Source of the DNA: Streptomyces sp. NBC_00094
Lineage (GTDB): Bacteria > Actinomycetota > Actinomycetes > Streptomycetales > Streptomycetaceae
Length of the DNA: 64,000 nucleotides
Direction of reading: 5' to 3'
Assembly (NCBI RefSeq): GCF_026343125.1
Contig: NZ_JAPEMB010000001.1
Span: 5,213,501 to 5,277,500 of the forward strand
Shown: positions 31,722 to 40,934 of the stretch, piece after piece
How positions within the stretch are numbered: the first letter of the stretch is position 1
Layout: every line of letters begins with the position of its first letter
Notes under the pieces: model-generated
What the model saw: only the letters and a program-made list of their open reading frames with translations
Databases searched by the model: none
Told to the model about the DNA's origin: nothing
Translations under genes and position numbers: made by a program

Positions 31722-32255
31722 ATGTGGGGCGTGGCAGGTATGCGAGGTAGGCAGACGGTACGAGGGATGTTCCAGTCCCTCGGGGTGATCATGGTCGCTG
31801 CGGGAGTGATGTATCTCTTCATCCCGCACGACGAGGACGCGGCGCCGGTCAAGGCGAAGGACTACCGCGTCGAGCTCCTGACGGCCCAGCGGGCGGCACC
31901 GTATCCGGTGCTGGCCCCCGAGGGTCTCGGCGCGGACTGGAAGGCGACGGTCGTCTCGTACAAGCGCGAGAAGGCCGACGCCTGGCAGCTCGGTTTCCTC
32001 TCCCCGGACACGCAGTACGTGGCGATCCACCAGTCGACGGCGGCGCCGGGCAAGTACGTGCCCGAGGTCACCCATGAGGCGAAGGACACAGGGAAGACCC
32101 AGACGGTGGGCGGCCAGGTCTGGCACCGCTGGGAGGGACCGAAGTACGACGCGCTCGTCCGGACGGAGGGCGGCGCGACGACCGTCGTGACCGGCACGGC
32201 CTCCTTCGAGCGGCTGGCCGAGATGGCGGGCTCGCTCCGGTCGCAGAAGGCCTGA
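31722..32255 (+). CDS. DUF4245 domain-containing membrane protein
   Basis: The protein has up to 177 residues. Starts at 31722 and 31740 ('MRGRQTVRGMFQSLGVIMVA') are both possible, and neither has a strong ribosome binding site. One N-terminal TM helix ('SLGVIMVAAGVMYLFIP') anchors a DUF4245 extracytoplasmic domain with 'APEGLGADWKATVVSYKRE', 'YVAIHQSTA' and 'VWHRWEGPKYDALVR'. Function unknown. The gene is always near glpX in Streptomyces, as I recall. Confidence 0.85.
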   Translation: MWGVAGMRGRQTVRGMFQSLGVIMVAAGVMYLFIPHDEDAAPVKAKDYRVELLTAQRAAPYPVLAPEGLGADWKATVVSYKREKADAWQLGFLSPDTQYVAIHQSTAAPGKYVPEVTHEAKDTGKTQTVGGQVWHRWEGPKYDALVRTEGGATTVVTGTASFERLAEMAGSLRSQKA

Positions 32256-32260
32256 GGTCG

Positions 32261-32305
32261 TACGAGAAGGGCCCCGCACTCCATGAGTGCGGGGCCCTTC
32301 TCGTA
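32261..32305. terminator. 20-bp bidirectional terminator
   Basis: A perfect stem (32261-32280 with 32286-32305, loop CCATG) lies between the DUF4245 stop and the nitroreductase stop. Confidence 0.9.
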
Positions 32306-32377
32306 TGCGCGGGTGTCACGGGCGCGCCGTCAGCCGTCAGCCGTCAGTCATCGGGCGTCAGCCGTGGACCGTCGGGC

Positions 32378-32968
32378 TCAGACGGTCGCGACGACCTCGT
32401 CGTAGGACAGGCGCGGGGAGCGCGGGAACCACGCGTTCTCGCCGGGCTTGCCGATGTTGATGACCATCAGCGGGGTGTGGTCGGCGTCCAGGAACTCCTT
32501 CTGGATGCCGGCGAAGTCGATACCGGTCATCGGGCCGGCGGCGAGGCCGGCGGCGCGGATGCCCATGATGAAGTAGCCGGCCTGGAGGGAGGCGTTCACC
32601 GTGGCGGCCTGCTCGCGGACCGGGCGCTCGGAGAAGAAGATCTCCTTGGCCTGCGGGAAGTGCGGGAACAGGACCGGGAGCTCCTCGTGGAACTCGTTGT
32701 CCGCGGAGAGGATCGCGACCAGCGGGGCGGCGGCGGTCTTCGCCTGGTTGCCCTCGGCCATGTGCTTGACCAGGCGCTCGCGGGCCTCGGGGGAGCGGAC
32801 CAGGGTGATGCGGAGCGGGGTCTGGTTGAAGGCGGTCGGACCGTACTGCATCAGGTCGTAGATCGCCTGGACCTGCTCGTCGGTCACCGGCTCGTCGGTG
32901 AACGTGTTGGCGGTGCGGGCCTCACGGAAAAGGAGGTCCTGGGCGGCGGGGTCAAGGGCGAGAGACAT
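32378..32968 (-). CDS. malonic semialdehyde reductase-like nitroreductase (RutE/HadB type)
   Basis: The 196-residue FMN-dependent reductase fits the RutE-like branch of the nitroreductase family: 'LFREARTANTFTDEPVTDEQ', 'LMQYGPTAFNQTPLRITLVR', 'AGYFIMGIRAAGLAAGPMTG' and 'NIGKPGENAWFPRSPRLSYD'. Family members reduce malonic semialdehyde to 3-hydroxypropionate or various nitro compounds. The true substrate here is not evident. It lies downstream of xseB with a 164-bp gap, so it may have its own promoter. Confidence 0.9.
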   Translation of the reverse strand: MSLALDPAAQDLLFREARTANTFTDEPVTDEQVQAIYDLMQYGPTAFNQTPLRITLVRSPEARERLVKHMAEGNQAKTAAAPLVAILSADNEFHEELPVLFPHFPQAKEIFFSERPVREQAATVNASLQAGYFIMGIRAAGLAAGPMTGIDFAGIQKEFLDADHTPLMVINIGKPGENAWFPRSPRLSYDEVVATV

Positions 32969-33132
32969 GCTGCGTACCTTCCGGACTGCACGAGGGGGTC
33001 GCTCGTACGGGGTTCAAGCGATGTCACGACAGTACGCCGATGATTGGTGAAAGTTCAACCAATCCATCCGGATAGTGATCCGCTTCACTCGGAGTCTACG
33101 CCAGGCCCCGGCGCCACGGGGCCGAATCGGGA

Positions 33133-33360
33133 CTACTCCTCCCCGTCCGCCGCCAGCGAGGCGTCCAGCCGGGCCCGCGCCCCTTCCAGCCGCCGCCGGC
33201 AGACCTTCGCCAGCTCCTCGCCGCGCTCCCAGAGCGCGAGGGACTCCTCCAGGGACGTCCCGCCCGCTTCGAGCCGCCGAACGACCTCGATCAGCTCGTC
33301 CCGCGCCTGCTCGTACCCGAGCGCCGCCTCTTCCTCCGTGCCTGCTGCCATCTGCTCCAC
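33133..33360 (-). CDS. xseB: exodeoxyribonuclease VII small subunit
   Basis: XseB (75 residues) forms coiled-coil dimers that bind the large subunit. The family core is clear: 'LGYEQARDELIEVVRRLEAG', 'GGTSLEESLALWERGEELAK' and 'CRRRLEGARARLDA'. It follows xseA after a 59-bp gap that holds a short 'cgacggc' repeat run. The two products make the nuclease that degrades single-stranded DNA. Confidence 0.95.
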   Translation of the reverse strand: MEQMAAGTEEEAALGYEQARDELIEVVRRLEAGGTSLEESLALWERGEELAKVCRRRLEGARARLDASLAADGEE

Positions 33361-33419
33361 CCTTCGTGTCCGCTTCTCTCTCGTTCTCTCCGACGGCCGA
33401 CGGCCGACAGCCGACGGCC

Positions 33420-34637
33420 TCAGGCCGGGTCGGCCACGCGCCGCACCGCGAACTCGCCCTCGGCGACCCGGGCCCGCAGCTCCTCGCCCTCCGCGACCTC
33501 CTCGGGGGAGCGGACCACCGCGCCGTCCGCCCGCTGGAGCACCGCGTACCCCCGCTCCATCGTCGCCGCCGGCGACAGCGCCCGGACTCGCGCCCGGGTG
33601 TGCGACAGCTCGGAGTCCGCGCGGTCCAGGAGGTGCCCCAGGACCCGTCTGCTCCGCGCCAGCAGCGCCTCGATCTCGGCCTCGCGGACCTCGACCATCC
33701 GCTGCGGATGCTCCATGACGGGCCGCGCGAGGGTGTGCGCGAGGCCGCGCTCCTCCCGCTCCAGGAGTCCCCGAACGGTCCGCAGGGCCCGGTCGCGCAG
33801 CCCGCGCACCCGGTCGAGCTCCTCCCCGACGTCCGGGACGACCTTCTTCGCCGCGTCCGTCGGCGTCGAGGCCCGCAGGTCCGCCACCAGGTCGAGGAGG
33901 GGCGAGTCCGGCTCGTGCCCGATCGCGGAGACCACCGGCGTACGGCAGTCGGCGACGGCCCGGACGAGCTGCTCGTCCGAGAACGGCAGCAGGTCCTCGA
34001 CGCTGCCGCCGCCCCGGGCGACGATGATCACGTCCACGTCCTCGTGGGCGTCGAGCTCCTGCACCGCCTGGATCACCTGCGGGACCGCCTTCACGCCCTG
34101 CACCGGCACGTTCCGCACCTCGAAGCGGACGGCCGGCCAGCGGCGACGCGCGTTCTCCAGGACGTCACGCTCCGCCGCCGAGGCGCGTCCGCAGACGAGA
34201 CCGACGAGACGTGGCAGGAACGGCAGCGGCTTCTTCCGGTCGAGCGCGAAGAGCCCCTCGGCCGCCAGGCTCCGCTTCAGCTGCTCCAGCCGGGCCAGCA
34301 GCTCGCCGATCCCGACCGGCTTGATCTCCACGGCCCGCAGCGACAGCTGCCCGCGCGGCGCGTACCACTCGGGCTTGGCGTGCACGACGACCCGGGCGCC
34401 CTCGGACACCAGGTCGGCGACCGAGTCGAAGACCTGGCGGTAGCAGGTGACGCCGATCGAGATGTCGTACGAGGGATCCCGCAGCGTCAGGAAGACGACC
34501 CCGGCGCCGGGCCGCCGCGACAGCTGCGTGATCTGCCCCTCGACCCAGATCGCCCCGAGCCGGTCGATCCAGCCCCCGATCAGACGGGAAACCTCACCGA
34601 CGGGAATCGGTGCTTCGGCGGACGTAGTCAGAGCCAT
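33420..34637 (-). CDS. xseA: exodeoxyribonuclease VII large subunit
   Basis: XseA (405 residues from the ATG at 34637) has the N-terminal OB fold ('PIPVGEVSRLIGGWIDRLGA', 'WVEGQITQLSRRPGAGVVFL') and the catalytic region with 'CGRASAAERDVLENARRRWP', 'VIIVARGGGSVEDLLPFSDE' and 'VVSAIGHEPDSPLLDLVADL', followed by a long coiled coil. The longer open frame upstream overlaps the promoter and is not used. Confidence 0.95.
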   Translation of the reverse strand: MALTTSAEAPIPVGEVSRLIGGWIDRLGAIWVEGQITQLSRRPGAGVVFLTLRDPSYDISIGVTCYRQVFDSVADLVSEGARVVVHAKPEWYAPRGQLSLRAVEIKPVGIGELLARLEQLKRSLAAEGLFALDRKKPLPFLPRLVGLVCGRASAAERDVLENARRRWPAVRFEVRNVPVQGVKAVPQVIQAVQELDAHEDVDVIIVARGGGSVEDLLPFSDEQLVRAVADCRTPVVSAIGHEPDSPLLDLVADLRASTPTDAAKKVVPDVGEELDRVRGLRDRALRTVRGLLEREERGLAHTLARPVMEHPQRMVEVREAEIEALLARSRRVLGHLLDRADSELSHTRARVRALSPAATMERGYAVLQRADGAVVRSPEEVAEGEELRARVAEGEFAVRRVADPA

Positions 34638-34668
34638 GGACTGAGCGTAACGGCGCGGTACGACAACG

Positions 34669-36030
34669 TCAGGGCCGCGCGGGGGTCCGCGTCGTGCCCT
34701 GGAGGGCCAGGACGACGAGCCCGACACCCAGCCACACCACGCCCACGACCTGCGCCGCGACCGAGGCCTCCACGATCACCGCGACGAGGATCGCCGCCCC
34801 GGTCACCGGCATCACGACGTGCTTCAGCCAGTTCGGCGGCCCCTCCGCCCTCCGTACCGCGAACCAGCCCACCACGCTCGCGTGCAGCAGGACGAACGCC
34901 GTCAGCGCGCCGACGTCGACCACCGACACCAGGTGGTCGAGCCCGTCGTCCCGCCGCGCCGCCCACAGCGCCGCGACCATCGTCACCGTCGCCGACACGA
35001 GAAGCGCCACCCGCGGCACGCCCGAGTCCGTCCGGGCGAGCACGTGCGGCAGCCGCCGCTCGCGGCCCATCGCGAAGAGCAGGCGGCCGCCTGCCGCCTG
35101 CCCCGCGAGGGCGGCGAAGGCCGCGCCGATCGCCTTCGAGACGGCCACCAGATCGTGCAGCCAGCTCCCGACGGAGACTTCCACGGCGTCGTAGAAGGCG
35201 GAGCCCTGCCTTGCGGGATCCGCCGCGAGCTCGGCCGACGAGACCGGTTCCAGCAGGGCCACCAGCCAGGTCTGCGCCACGAACAGCGCGCCCGCGAGCG
35301 CCAGACAGAACAGCAGCGCCCGCGCGACCTTCGCCGAACCGCCCGTGACCTCCTCCGCGAAGGAGGCGATCGCGTCGAAGCCCAGGTAGGAGAGGACGGC
35401 CACCGACACGGCGCCGAGCACCGCCGCGGCCGAGAACCCGCCGTCCCCGGTGAGCGGCGACCACCAGTCGCGCTGCGCCCCGTCCCGTACGAGCACCACC
35501 ACCGCCGACACGACGAAGACCAGCAGGACGACGATCTCCATGGTCAGCACGGCGAAGCCGACCCGGGCCGCCGCCCGGACGCCCCACAGGTTGAGGAGGG
35601 TGGTGAGCACCACGGCGATCCCCGTCCACACCCACCGGTCCACCTCCGGGACCAGCGCCTCCATCGCGATGCCCGCGAAGAGATAGGCGACGGCGGGGAT
35701 CAGCAGGTAGTCGAGCAGCGCCATCCACCCGGCGACGAACCCGGGCCCCTCGCCCAGCCCCTTGCGGGCGTACGTGAAGACGGAGCCGGCCTGCGGTGCG
35801 ACCCGCACCATCTGGGCGTAACTGAAGGCCGTGAACGCCATGGCGACGGTGGCCACGACGTACACCAGTGCGACGGCCCCGTGGGACTTGGCGTCGAGCG
35901 TGCCGAAGACACCGACCGGCGCCATGGGCGCGATGAAGAGGAGCCCGTACACGACCAGGTCGCGGAAGCCGAGGCTCCGACGGAGATCCGCATGTCCCTC
36001 GCGCGCAGCCACCTGTGATTCCTCGGCCAT
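34669..36030 (-). CDS. APC-family amino-acid permease
   Basis: The 453-residue protein starts at the ATG at 36030 ('MAEESQVAAREGHADLRRSL') and has about 12 hydrophobic helices, beginning 'LVVYGLLFIAPMAPVGVFGT' and including 'YAQMVRVAPQAGSVFTYARK' and 'VLSYLGFDAIASFAEEVTGG'. These are the motifs of APC-superfamily amino-acid/polyamine transporters. Substrate cannot be told. It is divergent from ispH. The stop lies 31 bp before xseA begins. Confidence 0.9.
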   Translation of the reverse strand: MAEESQVAAREGHADLRRSLGFRDLVVYGLLFIAPMAPVGVFGTLDAKSHGAVALVYVVATVAMAFTAFSYAQMVRVAPQAGSVFTYARKGLGEGPGFVAGWMALLDYLLIPAVAYLFAGIAMEALVPEVDRWVWTGIAVVLTTLLNLWGVRAAARVGFAVLTMEIVVLLVFVVSAVVVLVRDGAQRDWWSPLTGDGGFSAAAVLGAVSVAVLSYLGFDAIASFAEEVTGGSAKVARALLFCLALAGALFVAQTWLVALLEPVSSAELAADPARQGSAFYDAVEVSVGSWLHDLVAVSKAIGAAFAALAGQAAGGRLLFAMGRERRLPHVLARTDSGVPRVALLVSATVTMVAALWAARRDDGLDHLVSVVDVGALTAFVLLHASVVGWFAVRRAEGPPNWLKHVVMPVTGAAILVAVIVEASVAAQVVGVVWLGVGLVVLALQGTTRTPARP

Positions 36031-36093
36031 GCGGTCAGTCTCGGACACCGTGCGGATCAAAGCGCTGACCGACGCGGCCTTACGATGGGACGC

Positions 36094-37146
36094 ATGACTG
36101 CAACGCCCGCGTCGACGCCCGAGTCCGCCCCCGCGACGAACCGCCCGAAGCGTGTCCTGCTCGCCGCTCCCCGCGGTTACTGCGCGGGCGTGGACCGTGC
36201 CGTGATCGCGGTGGAGAAGGCCCTGGAGCAGTACGGGGCGCCGATCTACGTACGCCACGAGATCGTCCACAACAAGTACGTGGTCCAGACGCTGGAGCGG
36301 AAGGGCGCGATCTTCGTCGACCAGGCGACCGAGGTGCCGCCGGGCAACATCGTGATGTTCTCCGCGCACGGCGTCGCCCCGACCGTCCACGAGGAGGCCC
36401 GCCAGGGCCGGCTCGCGACGATCGACGCGACCTGCCCGCTGGTCACCAAGGTCCACAAGGAAGCCGTCCGCTTCGCCAACGAGGACTTCGACATCCTCCT
36501 CATCGGCCACGAGGGTCACGAGGAGGTCATCGGCACCTCCGGCGAGGCCCCCGACCACATCCAGCTGGTCGACGGCCCCGGGGACGTCGCCAAGATCGAG
36601 GTCCGCGACCCCTCCCGGGTCGTCTGGCTCTCCCAGACCACGCTCTCGGTCGACGAGACGATGGAGACGGTCGACGCGCTGAAGGAGAAGTTCCCGCAGC
36701 TGATCTCCCCGCCGTCCGACGACATCTGCTACGCCACGCAGAACCGTCAGATCGCGATCAAGGAGCTCGCCGGCCAGGCCGAGCTGGTGATCGTCGTCGG
36801 CTCGAAGAACTCCTCGAACTCGATCCGCATGGTCGAGGTCGCCAAGCAGGCCGGCGTCCCCGCCGCGTACCTGGTCGACTTCGCGAGCGAGATCGACGAG
36901 GCCTGGCTGGAGGGCGTGACCAGCGTCGGCCTCTCCTCCGGCGCCTCCGTCCCGGACATCCTGGTCCAGGAGGTCCTGGAATGGCTGGGCGAGCGCGGCT
37001 ACGCGGACGTCGAGATCGTCAAGACGGCGGACGAGTCCCTGACGTTCTCGCTCCCCAAGGAGCTCCGCAACAAGGACCTGCGGGCCGTGGCGGAGCAGCT
37101 GGCGGCGAGCGCTCCCGGCGCTTCGGTCGCCTCCGCCACGGAGTAA
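36094..37146 (+). CDS. ispH: 4-hydroxy-3-methylbut-2-enyl diphosphate reductase IspH
   Basis: IspH makes IPP and DMAPP in the last step of the MEP isoprenoid pathway. The three cluster cysteines are in 'PRGYCAGVDRAV', 'DATCPLVTKVHKEA' and 'DDICYATQNRQ', with the active-site stretch 'VVGSKNSSNSIRMVEVA'. Of two possible ATGs (36085 and 36094) the second lies at a more usual distance from GGGAC, giving 350 residues. Confidence 0.96.
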   Translation: MTATPASTPESAPATNRPKRVLLAAPRGYCAGVDRAVIAVEKALEQYGAPIYVRHEIVHNKYVVQTLERKGAIFVDQATEVPPGNIVMFSAHGVAPTVHEEARQGRLATIDATCPLVTKVHKEAVRFANEDFDILLIGHEGHEEVIGTSGEAPDHIQLVDGPGDVAKIEVRDPSRVVWLSQTTLSVDETMETVDALKEKFPQLISPPSDDICYATQNRQIAIKELAGQAELVIVVGSKNSSNSIRMVEVAKQAGVPAAYLVDFASEIDEAWLEGVTSVGLSSGASVPDILVQEVLEWLGERGYADVEIVKTADESLTFSLPKELRNKDLRAVAEQLAASAPGASVASATE

Positions 37147-37190
37147 CTCCACAAGGAGTCAGTCCGCGCCACAGCCCTTACCGTGGGTTC

Positions 37191-37934
37191 ATGAACGTCT
37201 TCGGAGTGGACATCGGCGGCTCGGGCATCAAGGGCGCCCCCGTGGATCTGGAGCGCGGCACGCTTGCCGAGGAGCGCCACAAGGTACTGACCCCGCAGCC
37301 CGCCACACCCGACGGTGTGGCGGGCTGCGTCGTGGAGGTCGTGGAGCACTTCGGCTGGACGGGACCGGTCGGGGTGACCTTCCCGGGCGTGGTGACGGGC
37401 TCCACGGTCCGTACCGCCGCCAACGTCGACAAGGCCTGGATCGGCGTCGACGCGGGCACGCTGCTGAGCGAGCGGCTCGGCGGCCTCCCGGTGACCGTCC
37501 TGAACGACGCGGACGCGGCCGGGGTCGCGGAGATGACCTTCGGCGCGGGCCGGGGCCGCAAGGGCACGGTGATCCTGCTGACCCTCGGTACGGGCATCGG
37601 CTCGGCCCTCTTCGTCGACGGCCGGCTCGTCCCGAACACGGAGCTGGGCCACCTGGAGCTGAAGGGCCACGACGCGGAGACGCGGGCCTCGACGAAGGCC
37701 AAGGAGGACGAGGACCTCAGCTGGGAGCACTGGGCGAAGCGCCGGCTGACGAAGTACCTCGCGCACGTGGAGATGCTGTTCTCGCCGGAGCTGTTCATCA
37801 TCGGCGGCGGGGTGAGCCGCAAGGCGGACAAGTTCCTCCCGTTCGTCGAGGGCATCCGCGCGGAGATCGTCCCGGCGGAGCTCCAGAACAACGCGGGCAT
37901 CGTGGGCGCGGCGATGGCGGCGGGCGAGGCCTGA
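37191..37934 (+). CDS. ppgK: polyphosphate glucokinase
   Basis: The 247-residue ROK-family kinase phosphorylates glucose with polyphosphate or ATP. Features are the phosphate-binding 'GVDIGGSGIKGAPVDL', 'VLNDADAAGVAEMTFGAGRG', 'ILLTLGTGIGSALFVDG', the 'NTELGHLELKGHDAE' segment and 'LFIIGGGVSRKADKF'. The start is the ATG at 37191. The longer frame upstream overlaps ispH. Confidence 0.94.
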   Translation: MNVFGVDIGGSGIKGAPVDLERGTLAEERHKVLTPQPATPDGVAGCVVEVVEHFGWTGPVGVTFPGVVTGSTVRTAANVDKAWIGVDAGTLLSERLGGLPVTVLNDADAAGVAEMTFGAGRGRKGTVILLTLGTGIGSALFVDGRLVPNTELGHLELKGHDAETRASTKAKEDEDLSWEHWAKRRLTKYLAHVEMLFSPELFIIGGGVSRKADKFLPFVEGIRAEIVPAELQNNAGIVGAAMAAGEA

Positions 37935-37993
37935 GGAATGGGGTTTCGGGCGACGGGCGGGGCGCCTTCGGGCGACGGGCTCCCCAGCCGGAA

Positions 37994-38118
37994 CGGGGCG
38001 GCGCTTCAGGCGACAGGACCGGTCGGGCCGGTGCGTCAGGCCACAGGACCGGTCGGGCCGGTGCGTCAGGCGAGGGGACGGGCCGGTGCCTCAGGCGAGG
38101 GGACGGGCCGGTGCGTCA
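37994..38118. repeat. 25-30-bp tandem repeat between convergent genes
   Basis: About five units of the type 'acaggaccggtcgggccggt' plus 'gcgtcaggc', with shortened copies, run from just after ppgK to the DUF6542 stop. Confidence 0.85.
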
Positions 38119-38835
38119 GGCGACCGGTCGGCGTCCCGGTGCCGAGGGGCGCCCGCCCGCCTTCTCGCCCGGGGCCACCCGGCCCCCGGGGGCGGTCGCC
38201 GCACGCTGCTGCCGCCTCCCCATGTCCCGCACCTTCCGCACGCTCGTGATGAGCCCGGCGACGAGGGTGCCGCCGTAGAGCCACCCGGCGTGCACGGCGA
38301 GCGCGGTCACGACGGCCATGGCCTGGCCGCCGAGCCCTCCCGTACCGCCCGCGATGGGGACGACACCGACGGCGAAGGCGATGGGCACGCTGATCGGCGC
38401 GGTCACGAGGTCGGCGGCCCGGACCCAGAGCGCGGTCAGGGCGCTGACCGGCAGGAACAGCAGCCCGAAAGCGAGCGGGGAGCCGTCGAGGATCAGCCGG
38501 TCGAGGAATCCGATCACCAGCATCGCGGCGGCGGCGAAGAGCCCGGCGCCGAGTCCGGTGAGCCGGGGCGAGGGGAGCCGCCGCAGGGCGAGGACGACGG
38601 GCGGTACGGGGCGTGCGCCCGGCGGCCGCCCGGGAGCGGCGGCGCCCACGACGCCGGCCCGCTCCACGCGCGCGCCACCGGCTCCCCGCCCGGCCCTGCC
38701 GTTCACGCGGTACACGGCCGCGCCCTCCACGACCGCGCCCTCCACGAGCGCGCCGGGCGGTGCCACGGACGGCGGCGTGGCGGGGTTCTGCGGCCGTCGG
38801 CGGCCTTGCGGCTGACTTGTCCTGTGCTGCTCCAC
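38116..38835 (-). CDS. DUF6542 membrane protein
   Basis: The 239-residue protein has a long Pro/Arg/Gly-rich N-terminus (about 80 residues), four to five hydrophobic helices ('GAGLFAAAAMLVIGFLDRL', 'LAFGLLFLPVSALTALWVRA', 'ISVPIAFAVGVVPIA', 'VVTALAVHAGWLYGGTLVAG') and a basic tail. It fits the DUF6542 proteins encoded next to ychF and ppgK in Streptomyces. Role unknown. Confidence 0.8.
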   Translation of the reverse strand: MEQHRTSQPQGRRRPQNPATPPSVAPPGALVEGAVVEGAAVYRVNGRAGRGAGGARVERAGVVGAAAPGRPPGARPVPPVVLALRRLPSPRLTGLGAGLFAAAAMLVIGFLDRLILDGSPLAFGLLFLPVSALTALWVRAADLVTAPISVPIAFAVGVVPIAGGTGGLGGQAMAVVTALAVHAGWLYGGTLVAGLITSVRKVRDMGRRQQRAATAPGGRVAPGEKAGGRPSAPGRRPVA

Positions 38836-38996
38836 ACGACCAACGTAGGTCGGGAGGGGGCGGGAACCAGGTCCGGGACACGCCCTTTGGGTGACCTTGC
38901 CCCCGAGATCGACCGAAGGTCGGCGTCACTGGCCGGTTCGCCCCGCCCGTAAACTGGGGGATCGGCCCCCCATCCACACTTCAGGAAGTCGCCACC

Positions 38997-40085
38997 GTGT
39001 CGCTCACGATCGGAATCGTCGGTCTGCCGAATGTCGGCAAGTCGACCCTGTTCAACGCCCTGACCAAGAACGACGTGCTGGCGGCCAACTACCCGTTCGC
39101 CACGATCGAGCCCAACGTCGGAGTCGTCGGTGTCCCCGACGCCCGCCTGGCGGTCCTCGCGGGCATCTTCGGCTCGCAGAAGATCCTCCCCGCGACGGTG
39201 GACTTCGTCGACATCGCCGGCATCGTGCGCGGTGCCTCGGAGGGCGAGGGCCTCGGCAACAAGTTCCTCGCGAACATCCGCGAGTCGGACGCGATCTGCC
39301 AGGTCATCCGCGCCTTCAAGGACGAGAACGTCGTCCACGTCGACGGCAAGGTCTCGCCGAAGGACGACATCGAGACGATCAACACGGAGCTGATCCTCGC
39401 GGACCTCCAGTCGATCGAGAAGGCGGAGCCCCGCCTGACGAAGGAGTCCCGCCTCCAGAAGGAGAAGGTCGCGGTCCTCGCGGCCGTCCTCGAGGCCAAG
39501 AAGATCCTCGAAGCGGGCGACACCCTCTTCTCGAAGGGCATCGCCAAGGGCACGGAGCAGGGCGACCTCCTCCACGAACTGCACCTCCTCACCACGAAGC
39601 CCTTCCTCTACGTCTTCAACGTGGACGAGGACGAGCTGACGGACGAGGCCTTCAAGGAGGAGCAGCGCGCCCTGGTCGCCCCCGCCGAGGCCATCTTCCT
39701 GAACGCGAAGCTGGAGCAGGAGCTCATCGAGCTGGAGGACGACGAGGCCCTCGAGCTTCTCCAGTCGGTCGGCCAGGAAGAGCCGGGCATGGCCACCCTG
39801 GGCCGCGTCGGCTTCGCGACCCTGGGCCTCCAGACCTACCTGACGGCAGGCCCGAAGGAAACCCGCGCCTGGACGATCAAGAAGGGCGCCACCGCCCCCG
39901 AGGCCGCCGGCGTCATCCACACCGACTTCCAGCGCGGCTTCATCAAGGCGGAGATCATCTCCTTCGCCGACCTCGTCGAATGCGGCTCGGTCGCCGAGGC
40001 CCGCGCGAAGGGCAAGGCCCGCATGGAGGGCAAGGAGTACGTCATGCAGGACGGCGACGTGGTGGAGTTCCGCTTCAACGTCTGA
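38997..40085 (+). CDS. ychF: redox-regulated ribosome-binding ATPase YchF
   Basis: YchF (362 residues, GTG start) is an Obg-class P-loop protein that binds ribosomes and prefers ATP. G1 'GLPNVGKSTLFNALTKND', G3 'VDIAGIVRGASEGEGLGNKF', the deviant G4 'FNVDEDE' (NxxE in place of NKxD) and the C-terminal TGS domain ('GFATLGLQTYLTAGPKETRA', 'GVIHTDFQRGFIKAEIISF') are all present. Confidence 0.97.
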   Translation: MSLTIGIVGLPNVGKSTLFNALTKNDVLAANYPFATIEPNVGVVGVPDARLAVLAGIFGSQKILPATVDFVDIAGIVRGASEGEGLGNKFLANIRESDAICQVIRAFKDENVVHVDGKVSPKDDIETINTELILADLQSIEKAEPRLTKESRLQKEKVAVLAAVLEAKKILEAGDTLFSKGIAKGTEQGDLLHELHLLTTKPFLYVFNVDEDELTDEAFKEEQRALVAPAEAIFLNAKLEQELIELEDDEALELLQSVGQEEPGMATLGRVGFATLGLQTYLTAGPKETRAWTIKKGATAPEAAGVIHTDFQRGFIKAEIISFADLVECGSVAEARAKGKARMEGKEYVMQDGDVVEFRFNV

Positions 40086-40092
40086 TCGACCG

Positions 40093-40130
40093 CGGAAGGG
40101 GCCGGACTCCGACGAGTCCGGCCCCTTCCG
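40093..40130. terminator. bidirectional terminator
   Basis: CGGAAGGGGCCGGACT (40093-40108) pairs perfectly with AGTCCGGCCCCTTCCG (40115-40130) between convergent ychF and the Uma2 gene. Confidence 0.9.
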
Positions 40131-40147
40131 TGTGCCCGGGGCGCCCT

Positions 40148-40729
40148 TCAGGCGCTGCGGGCCGGTGTGAGCGTGTCGAGATCCAGGTTGATCTCGAAGG
40201 GGACCGGGCGCTGGAGGGTGCCGCGGAAGATGCCGGCGGGTGCGTAGGCGCCGGTGGGTCCGTCGAGCTCGTAGACGCGGACGACGGGGGCCCCGTCCTC
40301 GTCCTCGACGCACCAGTAGTGCGGGATGCCTGCCTCCGCGTACTTGCGGAGCTTTACTGTGCGATCCCGATGGGCGGATTCGGGGGAGACGACCTCGATG
40401 ACGAGCTGGACGTCCTCGGGCGCGAACCAGGTGCAGTCCGGGTCATAGGCGGCCGTGGTCACCACGAGATCGGGTTCGGGGCGGTTGCGCGCGTCCAGGC
40501 GGATGGTCATCTCTCGGCCGACCCTGTAACCCGTGGGGGCGTGGGTCCTGAGCGCCAGCGTGAGGTCGGTGACGATCTCTCCGTGCCACCAACGCTGCGG
40601 CGACATCATGAAAACCAGCGCTCCGTCGATCAGCTCGGTATGGCGGGGCGCCTCGGGGAGGCGGTCGAGGTCCTCCGCGAACCAGCCTTCCGCGCGCGGC
40701 GGGCGCATCCAGTCGGGCAGTGCGGTCAT
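40148..40729 (-). CDS. Uma2 family (DUF820) endonuclease-like protein
   Basis: The 193-residue protein has a PD-(D/E)XK-like fold of the Uma2/DUF820 family: 'RHTELIDGALVFMMSPQRWW', 'EPDLVVTTAAY', 'VQLVIEVVSPESAHRDRTVK' and 'KYAEAGIPHYW'. The pattern Asp (EPDLVV), Glu-x-Val (IEVVSP) and Lys (VKLRKY) fits a nuclease core. The family is abundant in Streptomyces and cyanobacteria with no established biological role. Confidence 0.9.
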   Translation of the reverse strand: MTALPDWMRPPRAEGWFAEDLDRLPEAPRHTELIDGALVFMMSPQRWWHGEIVTDLTLALRTHAPTGYRVGREMTIRLDARNRPEPDLVVTTAAYDPDCTWFAPEDVQLVIEVVSPESAHRDRTVKLRKYAEAGIPHYWCVEDEDGAPVVRVYELDGPTGAYAPAGIFRGTLQRPVPFEINLDLDTLTPARSA

Positions 40730-40934
40730 GAATCAACCCTAGCGGCGGCCGACATGCTTCGGGCCGATCGTCGTCACGGAGGCGTGCGCAAGCCGTGGGT
40801 CGACGATCGTGTGCAGATTCGGACGACGAGGGTGGGATCGGGGAACTCCACGTCGCGGTCGTCCCTCTTACCCCACGTATCCTCGACTGCTGGGGAGTGG
40901 GGGACGGGGGGACAAGGGATCGCGGAGGTATCAG